This document shows positions 35,324 to 45,010 of a stretch of 64,000 nt of DNA, one piece after another. The DNA is from Pseudomonas inefficax (GTDB taxonomy: Bacteria > Pseudomonadota > Gammaproteobacteria > Pseudomonadales > Pseudomonadaceae): positions 248,001-312,000 of the forward strand of contig NZ_OPYN01000001.1 in NCBI RefSeq assembly GCF_900277125.1. Direction: 5' to 3'. The notes beneath the pieces are model-generated. The model saw only the letters and a list, made by a program, of their open reading frames with translations, made no database searches and had not been told where the DNA came from. The translations under genes and the position numbers were made by a program. Every line of letters begins with the position of its first letter. Within the stretch, counting starts at the first letter, position 1.

Positions 35324-35952
35324 CCCGAACTCAGAAAACCGTCTTCATCCTCGTTGCCCTGGTCGCGTTGATCCTGGGCCTGACCGTCAACAAGGTGCTC
35401 AATGGCCGCGACCAGCCGAACCCCGCCGAGCTGATTGATGCCGGCATCATCCTGCTGCCGCAGAGCCGTACCGTGGCCGATGTGACCATGACCAACCAGG
35501 AAGGCCAGCCGGTGCAACTGGATGACCTGAAGGGCAAATGGTCGCTACTGTTCTTCGGCTACACCTACTGCCCGGACATCTGCCCGACCACCCTGGCCCA
35601 GCTGCGCCAGGTGAAGAGCGAGCTGCCCAAGGAAGCCGTCGACCGGCTGCAGGTGGTGCTGGTGAGCGTGGATCCGAACCGCGACACGCCGAACCAGCTG
35701 AAGCAGTACCTGGGTTATTTCGACAAAGATTTCGTCGGGTTGGCGGGGTCGATCGAGGATACCCAGAAACTGGCCAATGCCTTGAGCATTCCGTTCATTC
35801 CGGCCGATACCAGCAAGCCGGGGTATACCGTGGATCACAGCGGCAACCTGGCGGTTGTGGGACCGGATGGGCGTCAGCGCGGGTTCATTCGGGCGCCGTT
35901 CAATAACCAGAAGCTGGTGGCGCAGTTGCCGGGGCTTGTGAAGCGGGATTGA
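35320..35952 (+). CDS. SCO family copper chaperone
   Basis: Loads copper on the CuA centre of subunit II. The 210-residue protein has an N-terminal helix (about 8-25) and a thioredoxin-fold domain with C-P-D-I-C at Cys84 and Cys88 and the partner His in YTVDHSGN. Its ATG overlaps the cyoE stop by four bases. Last gene of the assembly operon, closed by a REP pair. Confidence 0.95.
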   Translation: MTRTQKTVFILVALVALILGLTVNKVLNGRDQPNPAELIDAGIILLPQSRTVADVTMTNQEGQPVQLDDLKGKWSLLFFGYTYCPDICPTTLAQLRQVKSELPKEAVDRLQVVLVSVDPNRDTPNQLKQYLGYFDKDFVGLAGSIEDTQKLANALSIPFIPADTSKPGYTVDHSGNLAVVGPDGRQRGFIRAPFNNQKLVAQLPGLVKRD

Positions 35953-35966
35953 GTTAGCCCCAAAAG

Positions 35967-36050
35967 CTTCGCGGGTAAACCCGCTCCCACAGGGATAGCG
36001 CCAGGCTCACGGCCTACGCTGTACCTGTGGGAGCGGGTTTACCCGCGAAG
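35967..36050. repeat. Paired REP palindromes, type B
   Basis: CTTCGCGGGTAAACCCGCTC and inverted partner, between the convergent ends of the SCO gene and metQ. Confidence 0.87.
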
Positions 36051-36071
36051 AACCCAGCGCGATTATTCGGC

Positions 36072-36842
36072 TTAGAACGCCGGAACCACAGCGCCTTTGT
36101 ACTTCTCGTTGATGAACTGCTTCACCTCAGGCGAGTGCAGCGCAGCAGCCAGCTTTTTCATGGCATCCGAGTCCTTGTTGTCCGGGCGGGCAACCAGGAT
36201 GTTCACGTAAGGCGAGTCGCTGCCTTCGATGGCCAGGGCGTCTTTCTCTGGGTTCAGCTTGGCTTCCAGCGCGTAGTTGGTGTTGATCAGGGCAGCATCG
36301 ACCTGAGTCAGCACGCGCGGGATAGTGGCTGCTTCCAGCTCACGGAACTTCAGGCTTTTCGGGTTCTCGGCAACATCCTTCACGGTGGACAGGATGTTCT
36401 TGTTGTCCTTCAGCTTGATCACCCCGGCCTTGTCCAGCAGCAGCAGCGCGCGGCCGCCGTTGGTGGCGTCGTTGGGAATGACCACGGTGGCACCGGAGGA
36501 CAGCTCGTCCAGCTTCTTAACCTTGGCCGAGTAAACGCCCAGCGGTTCGATGTGCACGCCGGCAACACTCACCAGGTTGGTGCCCTTGGCCTTGTTGAAC
36601 TCATCCAGGTAAGGCTGGTGCTGGAAGAAGTTGGCGTCCAGGCGCTTTTCGGCAACCTGCACGTTCGGCTGGATGTAGTCGGTGAATTCCTTGACCTTCA
36701 GCTCTACGCCCTCTTTCGCCAGTGCAGGTTTGACGAAGTTGAGGATTTCGGCGTGCGGCACCGGGGTAGCGGCGACGGTCAGGGACTCGGCGTGGGCCGA
36801 GAAGGCCGCGACAGCGGCGACAACAGCAAGCAGCTTCTTCAT
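36072..36842 (-). CDS. metQ: D-methionine ABC transporter substrate-binding protein
   Basis: Periplasmic methionine receptor (NlpA family, 256 residues). The signal peptide ends SAHAES; there is no lipobox Cys, so unlike E. coli MetQ this one appears to be soluble or loosely attached. Family blocks YIQPNVQVAEKRLDANFFQHQPYL and IPNDATNGGRALLLL are intact. Third gene of metN-metI-metQ, 64 bases after metI, with AAGGAG upstream. Confidence 0.95.
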   Translation of the reverse strand: MKKLLAVVAAVAAFSAHAESLTVAATPVPHAEILNFVKPALAKEGVELKVKEFTDYIQPNVQVAEKRLDANFFQHQPYLDEFNKAKGTNLVSVAGVHIEPLGVYSAKVKKLDELSSGATVVIPNDATNGGRALLLLDKAGVIKLKDNKNILSTVKDVAENPKSLKFRELEAATIPRVLTQVDAALINTNYALEAKLNPEKDALAIEGSDSPYVNILVARPDNKDSDAMKKLAAALHSPEVKQFINEKYKGAVVPAF

Positions 36843-36906
36843 TGATCACTCCTTGTGAGGGCCGCGACGGCCCCCGAACGGGTCGGACGGGCCGACCCCA
36901 TTGGGG

Positions 36907-37581
36907 TTACTTACGGGAAAAATGCACGACCAGTTTGTCGCCCACGCTTTGCAGGACTTGAACCAGTACCAGCAACAGCACCACTGTGACGACCATCACA
37001 TCGGTCTGGAAACGCTGGTAGCCGAAGCGAATGGCCAGGTCGCCCAGGCCGCCAGCACCGACCACACCGGCCATGGCGGTGTACGACACCAGGGTGATGG
37101 CGGTCACGGTAATGGCGGCGAAGATGCCCGGGCGGGCCTCTGGCAGCAGTGCGCTGGTGATGATCTGGCGCGTGGTGGCGCCCATCGACTGGGTGGCCTC
37201 GATGATGCCGCGGTCCACTTCACGCAAGGCGGTTTCCACCAGGCGCGCGAAGAACGGCGTGGCACCCACCACCAGCGGCGGAATGGCGCCGGCTACGCCC
37301 AGCGAAGTGCCGGTGATCAGCACGGTGATCGGAATCATCACGATCAGCAGGATGATGAACGGCAGCGAGCGCAGAATGTTGACGATCAGCGACAGCAGCG
37401 CATACACACCCTTCTGCTCGAACATCTGCTTCGGCCCGCAGAGGAACAGCAGCACGCCCAGCGGCAAACCGAGCAGCACGGTGAAGAACAGCGAGCCGAA
37501 CAGCATGATCATGGTATCGACGCTGGCCAGCCAGATTTCGGCCCAGTCGACGTTGGCAAAGAAACTCAGGGCGTCCATCAA
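36907..37581 (-). CDS. metI: D-methionine ABC transporter permease
   Basis: Inner-membrane permease of 224 residues with five or so helices. The ATPase-coupling loop EAA motif is seen in [24 protein letters not shown]. It overlaps the end of metN by four bases (ATGA), so the two are coupled. Confidence 0.95.
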   Translation of the reverse strand: MMDALSFFANVDWAEIWLASVDTMIMLFGSLFFTVLLGLPLGVLLFLCGPKQMFEQKGVYALLSLIVNILRSLPFIILLIVMIPITVLITGTSLGVAGAIPPLVVGATPFFARLVETALREVDRGIIEATQSMGATTRQIITSALLPEARPGIFAAITVTAITLVSYTAMAGVVGAGGLGDLAIRFGYQRFQTDVMVVTVVLLLVLVQVLQSVGDKLVVHFSRK

Positions 37582-38585
37582 CGCAGTACCTCCATATGTA
37601 CGTCAGCTGCCTTGAAGCGGGCGAACGCCGCTTCCATGTCACCGCCGATCAGGGCGAGGGTGAGCTGGCCATAGGGGACATCCTTGATGCGGTCGATACG
37701 CCCGGCAAGGATGCTGTAGTCCACGCCGGTTTCGCGGGCAACGGTGCCCAGCAGTGGCGCGTAGGTGGCGTCGCCCTGGAAGGTCAGGCGCACGATACGG
37801 CCTGGCACATGGGCGAAGTCGTCACGCTGCTCGCCTTCGTCGACCTGCTCGTCTTCCTGGACGAAGCGCTTGGTGGTGGGGTGCTGCGGGTGCAGGAACA
37901 CCTCGGCCACCGAGCCCTGCTCGACGATCTGGCCGGCGTCCATCACTGCCACGCGGTCGCAGACCCGGCGGATCACATCCATTTCGTGGGTGATCAGGAC
38001 GATGGTCAGCTTCAGCTCACGGTTGATTTCGGCCAGCAACTGCAAGACCGAGGCGGTGGTTTGCGGGTCGAGGGCGCTGGTGGCCTCGTCGCACAGCAGG
38101 ATCTTCGGGTTGGTGGACAGTGCTCGGGCGATGCCGACGCGCTGCTTCTGGCCACCGGACAGCTGCGCCGGGTACTTTTTGGCATGGTCGGAAAGGCCGA
38201 CGCGGGCCAGGAGCTCGGTCACACGCTTGTCGATTTCGCTGCGCGACAACTCGCCGGCCAGGGTCAGTGGCAGGGCGACGTTGTCGGCGACGGTCTTGGA
38301 GGCCAGCAGGTTGAAGTGCTGGAAAATCATCCCGACCTGCTGGCGGAAACCGCGCAGCTGGCTGGCATTGAACGCGGTTACGTCTTCGCCATCGACGATG
38401 ATCTTGCCGCCGGAAGGCTCTTCCAGGCGGTTGATCAGGCGCAGCATGGTGCTCTTGCCGGCGCCGGAATGGCCTATCAGGCCGAACACCTGGCCATCTT
38501 CGATGATCAGGCTGGTCGGATTCAGTGCGGGGATTTCCCTACCGGCGACGCGGTAGGTCTTGTGTACCTGTTGGAACTCGATCAC
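37578..38585 (-). CDS. metN: D-methionine ABC transporter ATP-binding protein
   Basis: ATPase of the methionine importer, 335 residues. Walker [10 protein letters not shown] at 38-46, signature LSGGQKQR and Walker B LLCDEATS are present, then a C-terminal NIL domain (about the last 90 residues), the regulatory methionine-binding part. First gene of the operon, transcribed away from katE. Confidence 0.96.
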   Translation of the reverse strand: MIEFQQVHKTYRVAGREIPALNPTSLIIEDGQVFGLIGHSGAGKSTMLRLINRLEEPSGGKIIVDGEDVTAFNASQLRGFRQQVGMIFQHFNLLASKTVADNVALPLTLAGELSRSEIDKRVTELLARVGLSDHAKKYPAQLSGGQKQRVGIARALSTNPKILLCDEATSALDPQTTASVLQLLAEINRELKLTIVLITHEMDVIRRVCDRVAVMDAGQIVEQGSVAEVFLHPQHPTTKRFVQEDEQVDEGEQRDDFAHVPGRIVRLTFQGDATYAPLLGTVARETGVDYSILAGRIDRIKDVPYGQLTLALIGGDMEAAFARFKAADVHMEVLR

Positions 38586-38809
38586 GTAGCGAACCTTGTG
38601 GGGCGCATGGAATTTGGGGTCAGCGGTTGGCTGGGGTCGCGTATTTTAGCCTTTTCCCTTAGCTGTTCTTAGCATTTATTTCGTATTCCACCAATCCATC
38701 GGGCATATCGCGACAACCGGTAAAGTGAATTGAACGCAACGAAGCCGCCTCCGGTCACTACTTGAACATGCCCCCAAGGGCAGCCTGAAGACTGATGAGG
38801 AGAGCCCAG

Positions 38810-40945
38810 ATGCCCAGCAAGAAGCCGGATTCGCCGAAACAGAGCCAGCTCGCCGGTACCGACACCCCTGATCGGGCGAATACCAACGCCAAGATTCAAA
38901 GCCTGGAAAGCGTACGCAGCGATGCCACCGGCCAGGCACTACGCACCAATCAGGGCGTGCGCATCGCCGATAATCAGAACACCTTGAAGGCGGGCGATCG
39001 GGGGCCCTCGCTGCTCGAAGACTTCATCATGCGCGAGAAGATCACGCACTTCGACCACGAGCGTATTCCCGAGCGCATCGTGCATGCCCGCGGGACGGGC
39101 GCGCATGGCTACTTCCAGAGCTACGGCAACCACGCCGAGCTGACCAAGGCAGGCTTCCTGCAGGACCCGGAAAAAGTCACGCCCGTTTTCGTGCGGTTTT
39201 CCACGGTACAGGGCCCGCGCGGCTCTGCCGACACCGTGCGTGACGTGAGGGGTTTTGCGGTCAAGTTCTACACCGACGAAGGCAACTTCGACCTGGTGGG
39301 CAACAACATGCCGGTGTTCTTCATTCAGGATGCGATCAAGTTCCCGGATTTCGTCCACGCCGTAAAGCCGGAGCCGCACAACGAGATCCCGACCGGCGCC
39401 TCGGCCCATGACACCTTCTGGGATTTCGTCTCGCTGGTACCGGAGTCGGCTCATATGGTGATGTGGGCGATGTCGGACCGTGCGATCCCGCGCAGCTTGC
39501 GGATGATGGAAGGGTTCGGGGTGCATACCTTCCGCCTGATCAACGCCCAGGGCGTAGCCAGTTTCGTCAAATTCCACTGGAAACCACGCCAGGGTGTGCA
39601 CTCCCTGCTATGGGACGAAGCGCAGAAACTGGCAGGCAAGGACCCTGACTTCCAACGTCGCGACTTGTGGGAGGCTATCGAGACCGGCGATTACCCGGAG
39701 TGGGAACTGGGCGTGCAGATCGTGCCGGAAGCCGACGAGCACAAATTCGATTTCGACCTGCTGGACCCGACCAAGATAATCCCGGAAGAGCTGGTGCCGG
39801 TTACACCTTTGGGCAAGATGGTCCTGAATCGCAACCCGGACAACTTCTTTGCCGAAGTGGAACAGGTGGCGTTCTGCCCGGGCCATATCGTGCCTGGTAT
39901 CGATTTTACCAACGACCCTTTGCTGCAGGGCCGGCTGTTCTCCTACACCGACACGCAGCTTAGCCGCCTGGGCGGGCCAAACTTCCACCAGATCCCGGTC
40001 AACCGCCCCGTCGCGCCCAACCACAACAACCAGCGCGACGCCCTGCATCAGCATGTGGTGCACAGGGGCCGTGCATCCTACGAGCCCAATTCCATCGACG
40101 GCGGCTGGCCGAAGGAAACGCCACCTGCCGCGCAGGACGGCGGCTTCGAGAGTTACCAGGAGCGAATCGATGCAAACAAGATTCGCCAGCGCAGCGAGTC
40201 GTTCGGCGACCACTTCTCGCAAGCGCGGTTGTTCTTCCAGAGCATGAGCCCGACCGAGCAGCAGCACATTATCAAGGCTTACAGCTTTGAATTGGGCAAG
40301 GTGGAGCGGGAGACGATCCGCGCTCGGGAAGTGAATGAAATTCTCGCCAACATCGACCTGAAGCTGGCGGCTGCGGTGGCTGCCAACCTGGGCTTGCCAG
40401 CGCCGAGCGCGGGCACGGTGCAAGTGAAGGGTAGCCAGCTTGCGCAGTCGCCTGCCCTGAGCCAGATGAACCACCCTGGTTCGGTGGGCATCAAGGGGCG
40501 CAAGATTGCCGTGCTGGTGGCCGATGGCGTGGACGCTGCCAGCGCGGACAAGCTGGTCAAAGCCTTGGAGGCGCATAGTGCTCGGCCGATGCTGCTGGGG
40601 CCGACTTCGGCGCCGGTAAAGACGGCGGATGGCAAGCAACTGCCGGTAGATGCGTCCATGGAGGGGATGCCATCGATCATGTTCGACGGGGTTGTCGTGC
40701 CGGGGGGCAAGGCTTCGATCGATGCTCTGGCGGCCAGCGGGTTGGCCAAGCATTTCCTGCTGGAGGGCTACAAGCACCTGAAAGCGATGGTGTTGACCAA
40801 AGAGCTTTTGGGCAGCTTGGGGCTGAAAGAAGACAAGGGGTTGCTGCTGGGAGATGAGCAGAAGACCGTGGATGCCTTCGTCAAAGCGGTAGAGGGGCAT
40901 CGGGTGTGGGAGCGGGAGGCGGCTGCGGAGGCTGTGCCGGCCTGA
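38810..40945 (+). CDS. katE: Monofunctional large-subunit catalase (HPII)
   Basis: Dismutates hydrogen peroxide. The 711-residue product is a clade 2 catalase: distal His in PERIVHARG, Asn in [10 protein letters not shown], the proximal heme Tyr in [12 protein letters not shown], and an extra C-terminal flavodoxin/DJ-1-like domain (about 555-711; [18 protein letters not shown]). AGGAGAG precedes the ATG at 38810, so the ATG at 38795 is ignored. The upstream motif ACCGGTAAAGTGAATT (38716-38731) recurs before the carbonic anhydrase gene. RpoS control is usual for katE. Confidence 0.97.
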   Translation: MPSKKPDSPKQSQLAGTDTPDRANTNAKIQSLESVRSDATGQALRTNQGVRIADNQNTLKAGDRGPSLLEDFIMREKITHFDHERIPERIVHARGTGAHGYFQSYGNHAELTKAGFLQDPEKVTPVFVRFSTVQGPRGSADTVRDVRGFAVKFYTDEGNFDLVGNNMPVFFIQDAIKFPDFVHAVKPEPHNEIPTGASAHDTFWDFVSLVPESAHMVMWAMSDRAIPRSLRMMEGFGVHTFRLINAQGVASFVKFHWKPRQGVHSLLWDEAQKLAGKDPDFQRRDLWEAIETGDYPEWELGVQIVPEADEHKFDFDLLDPTKIIPEELVPVTPLGKMVLNRNPDNFFAEVEQVAFCPGHIVPGIDFTNDPLLQGRLFSYTDTQLSRLGGPNFHQIPVNRPVAPNHNNQRDALHQHVVHRGRASYEPNSIDGGWPKETPPAAQDGGFESYQERIDANKIRQRSESFGDHFSQARLFFQSMSPTEQQHIIKAYSFELGKVERETIRAREVNEILANIDLKLAAAVAANLGLPAPSAGTVQVKGSQLAQSPALSQMNHPGSVGIKGRKIAVLVADGVDAASADKLVKALEAHSARPMLLGPTSAPVKTADGKQLPVDASMEGMPSIMFDGVVVPGGKASIDALAASGLAKHFLLEGYKHLKAMVLTKELLGSLGLKEDKGLLLGDEQKTVDAFVKAVEGHRVWEREAAAEAVPA

Positions 40946-41049
40946 GGGGCTGCTTTGCAGCCCATCGCGACACAAGGCCGCTCCTACAGGAGATCGCATT
41001 TCCCTTGTAGGAGCGGCCTTGTGTCGCGAAAGGGGCGCGCAGCGCCCCC
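40946..41049. repeat. Paired REP palindromes, type A, immediately after katE
   Basis: GGGGCTGCTTTGCAGCCC and ATCGCGACACAAGG begin on the base after the katE stop; the inverted partner ends GGGGCGCGCAGCGCCCC. The right head has changed but its own small palindrome is kept. Confidence 0.84.
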
Positions 41050-41055
41050 AGATTC

Positions 41056-41763
41056 TTAACGCTGATGCGGAACCAGAACCACCTGCGCCGGCAGCGACCG
41101 CTGGATTTCATGCTTCTGCTTCAGCTCGAACCCGCTGTCGATCTTGCGCACGCGCTTCTCCAGCAAGGTCTTCAGCCAAGGCGCATCCTCGGTGCGCGGC
41201 ACCTGGAACACAACATCGCATTGATAGCTCACCACATCGGCGGCAATGTCATCCAGCTGGCGCCGCATGGCGCGGCTGTCGGTGGTCTTCAAGGCCACGA
41301 CGGTGCTCGGTGCAGCCGGGTCGATGATGCGCGCCTTGGGCTTGGCCTCGGCCGCTTTCAACGCCGCTTCAGTTTTTTCCAGCTCGGCCTTGCGCGCCTG
41401 GGTCACGGCGTCGCCACCAGTCACCGCCGGGGCCTGTGGCATCAGCGCGCGGGCACGGGCCAGGGCGGTTGCAGCAGCGTTCACATCACCCTTTTGCAGG
41501 AAGATCTGGCTGCGTTGCAGGTAGGCTTCGGCAAGCTGGCGCTGGTATTGCTCCAGGCGCGCGTCATCCGGCGCCTGGGCCTGCAGGGCTGCCAGCTGGT
41601 CTTCAGCGGTGGCCAGCTCGTTGCTGGCGATGTTTTGTTGCAACTGCTGCCAGGCATCGGCTTGGGCAGGTGCGGTGGCCTGTTCGACCGGCGCGTTGGA
41701 ACACGCAGCCAGGAACAGGGAAAACGCGGCAACAAGCAGATAACGGGAGGCGAACGGCTTCAT
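41056..41763 (-). CDS. Putative lipoprotein with helical repeats (PA5502-like)
   Basis: A 235-residue predicted lipoprotein (lipobox LAAC, mature Cys21). Residues 35-145 are helical with a TPR-like alternation (LATAEDQLAALQAQAPDDARLEQYQ, LQRSQIFLQKGDVNAAATALARARAL), then a beta-rich C-terminal domain with one Cys. It lies downstream of znuCB on the same strand, separated by a stem-loop. Function unknown. Confidence 0.82.
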   Translation of the reverse strand: MKPFASRYLLVAAFSLFLAACSNAPVEQATAPAQADAWQQLQQNIASNELATAEDQLAALQAQAPDDARLEQYQRQLAEAYLQRSQIFLQKGDVNAAATALARARALMPQAPAVTGGDAVTQARKAELEKTEAALKAAEAKPKARIIDPAAPSTVVALKTTDSRAMRRQLDDIAADVVSYQCDVVFQVPRTEDAPWLKTLLEKRVRKIDSGFELKQKHEIQRSLPAQVVLVPHQR

Positions 41764-41862
41764 TCCTGCGACTCTCTATTTGCGCAAAAAGCGAGCAAGT
41801 CTACACCCAGGTGCGCACGCTCGAAAACAAGTCTTACAGACCCTTTACGTGCGAAAAGGTTG

Positions 41863-41891
41863 CAGGGCGCGCCTTCACGCGCCCTGTTTTT
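41863..41891. terminator. Strong stem-loop after znuB
   Basis: CAGGGCGCG-CCTTCA-CGCGCCCTG followed on the + strand by TTTTT. It lies directly after the znuB stop, so it should fold in the zur-znuCB transcript; on that strand the run after the stem is only CAACCTTTT, so it is a weaker terminator there. Confidence 0.5.
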
Positions 41892-42673
41892 CAGCGTTTC
41901 GGCAGGGCCAGGCTCAGCAAGAATAGCACCGCCGCGCAGACCACGATCGACGGGCCGGCGGGGGTGTCTTTGAACCAGGACATGGCCAGGCCGCCGCATA
42001 CCGCGGTCACGCCGAGCAGGCTGGCGCCTAGGGCCATCTGCTCGGGAGAGCGGGCGTGACGTTGCGCCGCAGCGGCAGGAATGATCAGCAGGGAGGTGAT
42101 CAGCAGCACGCCGACGATCTTCATGGCAACGGCAATTACCACCGCGATCAGCAGCATCAGCGCCATGCGCAGCCCGGCCACCGGCAGGCCTTCGACCATT
42201 GCCAGCTCTTCGTGCACGGTGACTGCCAGCAACGGCCGCCACAACGCAGCGAGCAGTAGCAACACCAGCACGCTGCCGCCAATTATCCAGGCCAGGTCGG
42301 TGGTGCTGATGGCCAGCAGGTCGCCGAACAGATAGGCCATCAGGTCTATGCGCACATCGTGCATGAAGCTCAACACCACCAGGCCCAGCGACAAGGTACT
42401 GGGTGCGAGGATGCCGAGCAGGGTGTCAGAGGCCAGCGGTTGGCGTTGCTGCAGGGTCACCAGCAAGATAGCCAGTAACAGGCAGCCTACGGTTACCGCC
42501 AGCGCCGGGCTGACGTCCAGGGCAAAGCCCAGCGCAACGCCGAGCAGGGCAGCGTGGGACAGGGTGTCGCCAAAATAGGCCATGCGCCGCCACACCACGA
42601 AGGAACCCAGTGGGCCGGCCACCAGCGCCAGGGACAAGCCGGCAAGCAAGGCGTAGAGAAGAAAATCAGCCAT
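41891..42673 (-). CDS. znuB: Zinc ABC transporter permease
   Basis: Inner-membrane permease of the ABC-3 family, 260 residues with about eight helices. It starts [13 protein letters not shown] and keeps the coupling region [17 protein letters not shown]. The ATG at 42673 overlaps the znuC end by eight bases. Third gene of zur-znuC-znuB. Confidence 0.95.
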   Translation of the reverse strand: MADFLLYALLAGLSLALVAGPLGSFVVWRRMAYFGDTLSHAALLGVALGFALDVSPALAVTVGCLLLAILLVTLQQRQPLASDTLLGILAPSTLSLGLVVLSFMHDVRIDLMAYLFGDLLAISTTDLAWIIGGSVLVLLLLAALWRPLLAVTVHEELAMVEGLPVAGLRMALMLLIAVVIAVAMKIVGVLLITSLLIIPAAAAQRHARSPEQMALGASLLGVTAVCGGLAMSWFKDTPAGPSIVVCAAVLFLLSLALPKR

Positions 42674-43442
42674 GCTTGCAGTGCGCTCCGTGAACATGGG
42701 TGCCAGGGGCGACCACCGAACCGTGCAGGTCGTGACTGTGGTCGTGATGGTGGTGGTAGATGGCCAGGCTGGGGGCGGCGGTCTGGCCGAACAGCTCAAC
42801 GAATGCCGGGTCACCGCTGACCTGCTCGGGGTGGCCCGAACAGCACACGTGGCGGTTCAGGCACACCACCTGGTCGGTTGCACTCATCACCAGGTGCAGG
42901 TCGTGGGAAACCATCAGCACGCCGCAACCGTGGCGGTCGCGCAGGCGGGTAATGAGGTTGTACAGCTCGGTCTGGCCGACCACGTCTACGCCCTGCACCG
43001 GCTCGTCGAGCACCAGCAACTGGGGTTCGCGCAGCAGGGCCCGGGCCAGCAGCACGCGCTGCATCTCGCCGCCGGAAATGGTCTGGATCGGGCTGTCGAT
43101 GACCTGCTCGGCGCCCACCTCCTGCAACGCCGACAAGGCTGCCGCGCGGTCTACACCGGGCACCAGGCGCAAGAAGCGCAGCACCGACAGCGGCAGCGTG
43201 GCATCTACCTGGATTTTTTGCGGCATGTAGCCAATGCGCAGTTTCGGCTTGCGCCATACCCTGCCGCGGTGCGGCTTGAGCAGGCCGAGCACGGCGCGCA
43301 CCAGGGTAGTCTTGCCCGCGCCGTTCGGGCCGATCAGGGTAACGATCTGGCCGGGTGCGACCGATAGGTCGATGCTGTCGAGCACCGCCTCGCCACCGAA
43401 GGTGACGCCGACCTGCTCCAGGCGGATCAGTGCGTCGCTCAT
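42666..43442 (-). CDS. znuC: Zinc ABC transporter ATP-binding protein
   Basis: ATPase of the zinc importer, 258 residues, with Walker [10 protein letters not shown] at 38-46, signature ISGGEMQR and Walker [11 protein letters not shown]. The C-terminal tail is His-rich ([23 protein letters not shown]), which may sense or buffer zinc. It starts at ATG 43442, overlapping the zur stop by four bases. Confidence 0.96.
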   Translation of the reverse strand: MSDALIRLEQVGVTFGGEAVLDSIDLSVAPGQIVTLIGPNGAGKTTLVRAVLGLLKPHRGRVWRKPKLRIGYMPQKIQVDATLPLSVLRFLRLVPGVDRAAALSALQEVGAEQVIDSPIQTISGGEMQRVLLARALLREPQLLVLDEPVQGVDVVGQTELYNLITRLRDRHGCGVLMVSHDLHLVMSATDQVVCLNRHVCCSGHPEQVSGDPAFVELFGQTAAPSLAIYHHHHDHSHDLHGSVVAPGTHVHGAHCKHG

Positions 43443-43924
43443 GCCGCGCTCCGGCAGTTGCTGCACAGGCCGACCACTTCCACGGTCTGGGTCTCGACCG
43501 TGAAGCCCACGCCCTTGGCGCTGCTGATGATGGCCTCGCTGATACTGTCCTGTTCCAGCTCGATGGCCACATGGCAGGCCCGGCAGATCAGGAACTGCCC
43601 TTGATGCACGTGCTCGGGGTGGCTACAGCCGATGAAGGCGTTGAGCGAGGCGATGCGGTGCACCAGGCCGTTTTCCAGCAGGAAGTCCAGTGCCCGATAC
43701 ACCGTCGGTGGTGCAGCGCGGCGGCCGTCCTGCTCGCTGAGTACGGCGAGGATGTCGTAGGCACCCAGCGGCTTGTGGCTTTGCCACACCAGTTCCAGCA
43801 CACGGCGGCGCAGTGCGGTCAGGCGCAGGCCCTGGCGGGTGCACAAGGCATCGGCTTCAGCCAGGGCGCTGTGTACGCAATGGGAATGGTCGTGAGGACG
43901 GTTTGCCAGCGGCGTGATGGACAT
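43439..43924 (-). CDS. zur: Zinc uptake regulator (Fur family)
   Basis: Zinc-responsive repressor of 161 residues. The winged helix is followed by [18 protein letters not shown], the Fur-family recognition block, and zinc-binding Cys/His groups [13 protein letters not shown] and LCSNC. It is the first gene of an operon with znuC and znuB and is divergent from znuA, so it can autoregulate the whole divergon. Confidence 0.96.
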   Translation of the reverse strand: MSITPLANRPHDHSHCVHSALAEADALCTRQGLRLTALRRRVLELVWQSHKPLGAYDILAVLSEQDGRRAAPPTVYRALDFLLENGLVHRIASLNAFIGCSHPEHVHQGQFLICRACHVAIELEQDSISEAIISSAKGVGFTVETQTVEVVGLCSNCRSAA

Positions 43925-43948
43925 GGGCAGCGACGGTTCTGGATGGAG

Positions 43949-43965
43949 ACGTTATTATGTTACCT
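43949..43965. promoter_or_regulatory. Candidate Zur box between zur and znuA
   Basis: ACGTTATTATGTTACCT in the 66-base zur-znuA gap resembles half of the GTTATAATATAAC type Zur site (GTTAT and TTAC), but dyad symmetry is imperfect. It is offered because a shared operator is expected here, not because the match is strong. Confidence 0.35.
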
Positions 43966-43990
43966 GTTTCTGACGACTCGAGTATTCACC

Positions 43991-44899
43991 GTGTCCCGAT
44001 TCCTAGTCCTTTTTGTCGCTTTCATCGCATTTTCCGCCCAGGCTGACGTGCGTGTGCTGACCAGTATCAAACCCCTGCAGCAGATTGCCGCCGCCGTCCA
44101 GGATGGTGTCGGCAATCCAGAGGTATTGCTGCCGCCGGGTGCTTCGCCGCACCACTACGCGCTGCGCCCGTCCGACGTGCGGCGGGTGGCGGACGCCGAC
44201 CTGCTGTACTGGATCGGCCCGGACATGGAGAACTTTCTGCCACGGTTGCTGAGCAATCGCAGCAAGCCCACGGTGGCCGTGCAGTCGCTGCCGGGCATGA
44301 AGCTGCGCCATTTTGGCGAGGACAGCCAGTCCCATGAAGAGGAAGACCACGACGACCATGACCACGACCACCGCCCAGGCAGCCTGGATGCTCATTTGTG
44401 GCTATCGTCGGTCAACGCGCGGGTGATTGCAGCGAAAATGGCCGCTGACCTGGCGCAGGTCGACCCAACGAATGCGGCACGCTACCAAAGCAATCTCAAG
44501 GCCTTCGACGAACGCCTGGACGCACTGGATGGACGGATCAAGGCGCGGGTGGCTGGGATTGCCGGCAAGCCGTACTTCGTGTTCCACGAAGCGTTCGATT
44601 ATTTCGAGGCCGAGTATGGCCTGAAGCACACCGGGGTGTTCACCGTGGCAGCCGAAGTGCAGCCCGGCGCGCAGCATGTGGCGGCCATGCGCAAGCGCCT
44701 GCAGGAAGTGGGCAAGACCTGTGTGTTCAGCGAGCCGCCATTGCGGCCGCGCCTGGCCGAGACCTTGACTGCCGGCTTGCCGGTGCGTCTGGCCGAGCTG
44801 GATGCGCTGGGCGGCAATGACCCGGTGGATGGCAAGGGCTATGAGCGCCTGCTGGAGAAACTGGGTGGCGATCTGGTTGGGTGCCTGGAACAGTTGTAA
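43991..44899 (+). CDS. znuA: Zinc ABC transporter substrate-binding protein
   Basis: Periplasmic zinc receptor, 302 residues from a GTG at 43991 that opens a signal peptide (SRFLVLFVAFIAFSAQA). Zinc ligands are expected at the His in ASPHHYAL, the His in DAHLWLS and the His in VFHEAFDYF. A His/Asp/Glu-rich loop (HEEEDHDDHDHDH) between the first two is the typical flexible zinc-collecting loop. Upstream in-frame starts would overlap zur and are rejected. Confidence 0.95.
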   Translation: MSRFLVLFVAFIAFSAQADVRVLTSIKPLQQIAAAVQDGVGNPEVLLPPGASPHHYALRPSDVRRVADADLLYWIGPDMENFLPRLLSNRSKPTVAVQSLPGMKLRHFGEDSQSHEEEDHDDHDHDHRPGSLDAHLWLSSVNARVIAAKMAADLAQVDPTNAARYQSNLKAFDERLDALDGRIKARVAGIAGKPYFVFHEAFDYFEAEYGLKHTGVFTVAAEVQPGAQHVAAMRKRLQEVGKTCVFSEPPLRPRLAETLTAGLPVRLAELDALGGNDPVDGKGYERLLEKLGGDLVGCLEQL

Positions 44900-44913
44900 G
44901 CCTGTGCCGGCCT

Positions 44914-44997
44914 CTTCGCGGGTGAACCCGCTCCCACAAGGACAGCACAAATCTCAAGCCTGTCACCATACCTGTGGGAGCGGGTTTACCCGCGAAG
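44914..44997. repeat. Paired REP palindromes, type B
   Basis: CTTCGCGGGTGAACCCGCTC and an inverted partner with GGTTTACCC, so the arms differ at one paired position. Between the convergent ends of znuA and thrB. Confidence 0.86.
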
Positions 44998-45010
44998 AAG
45001 CAAACGCGGT

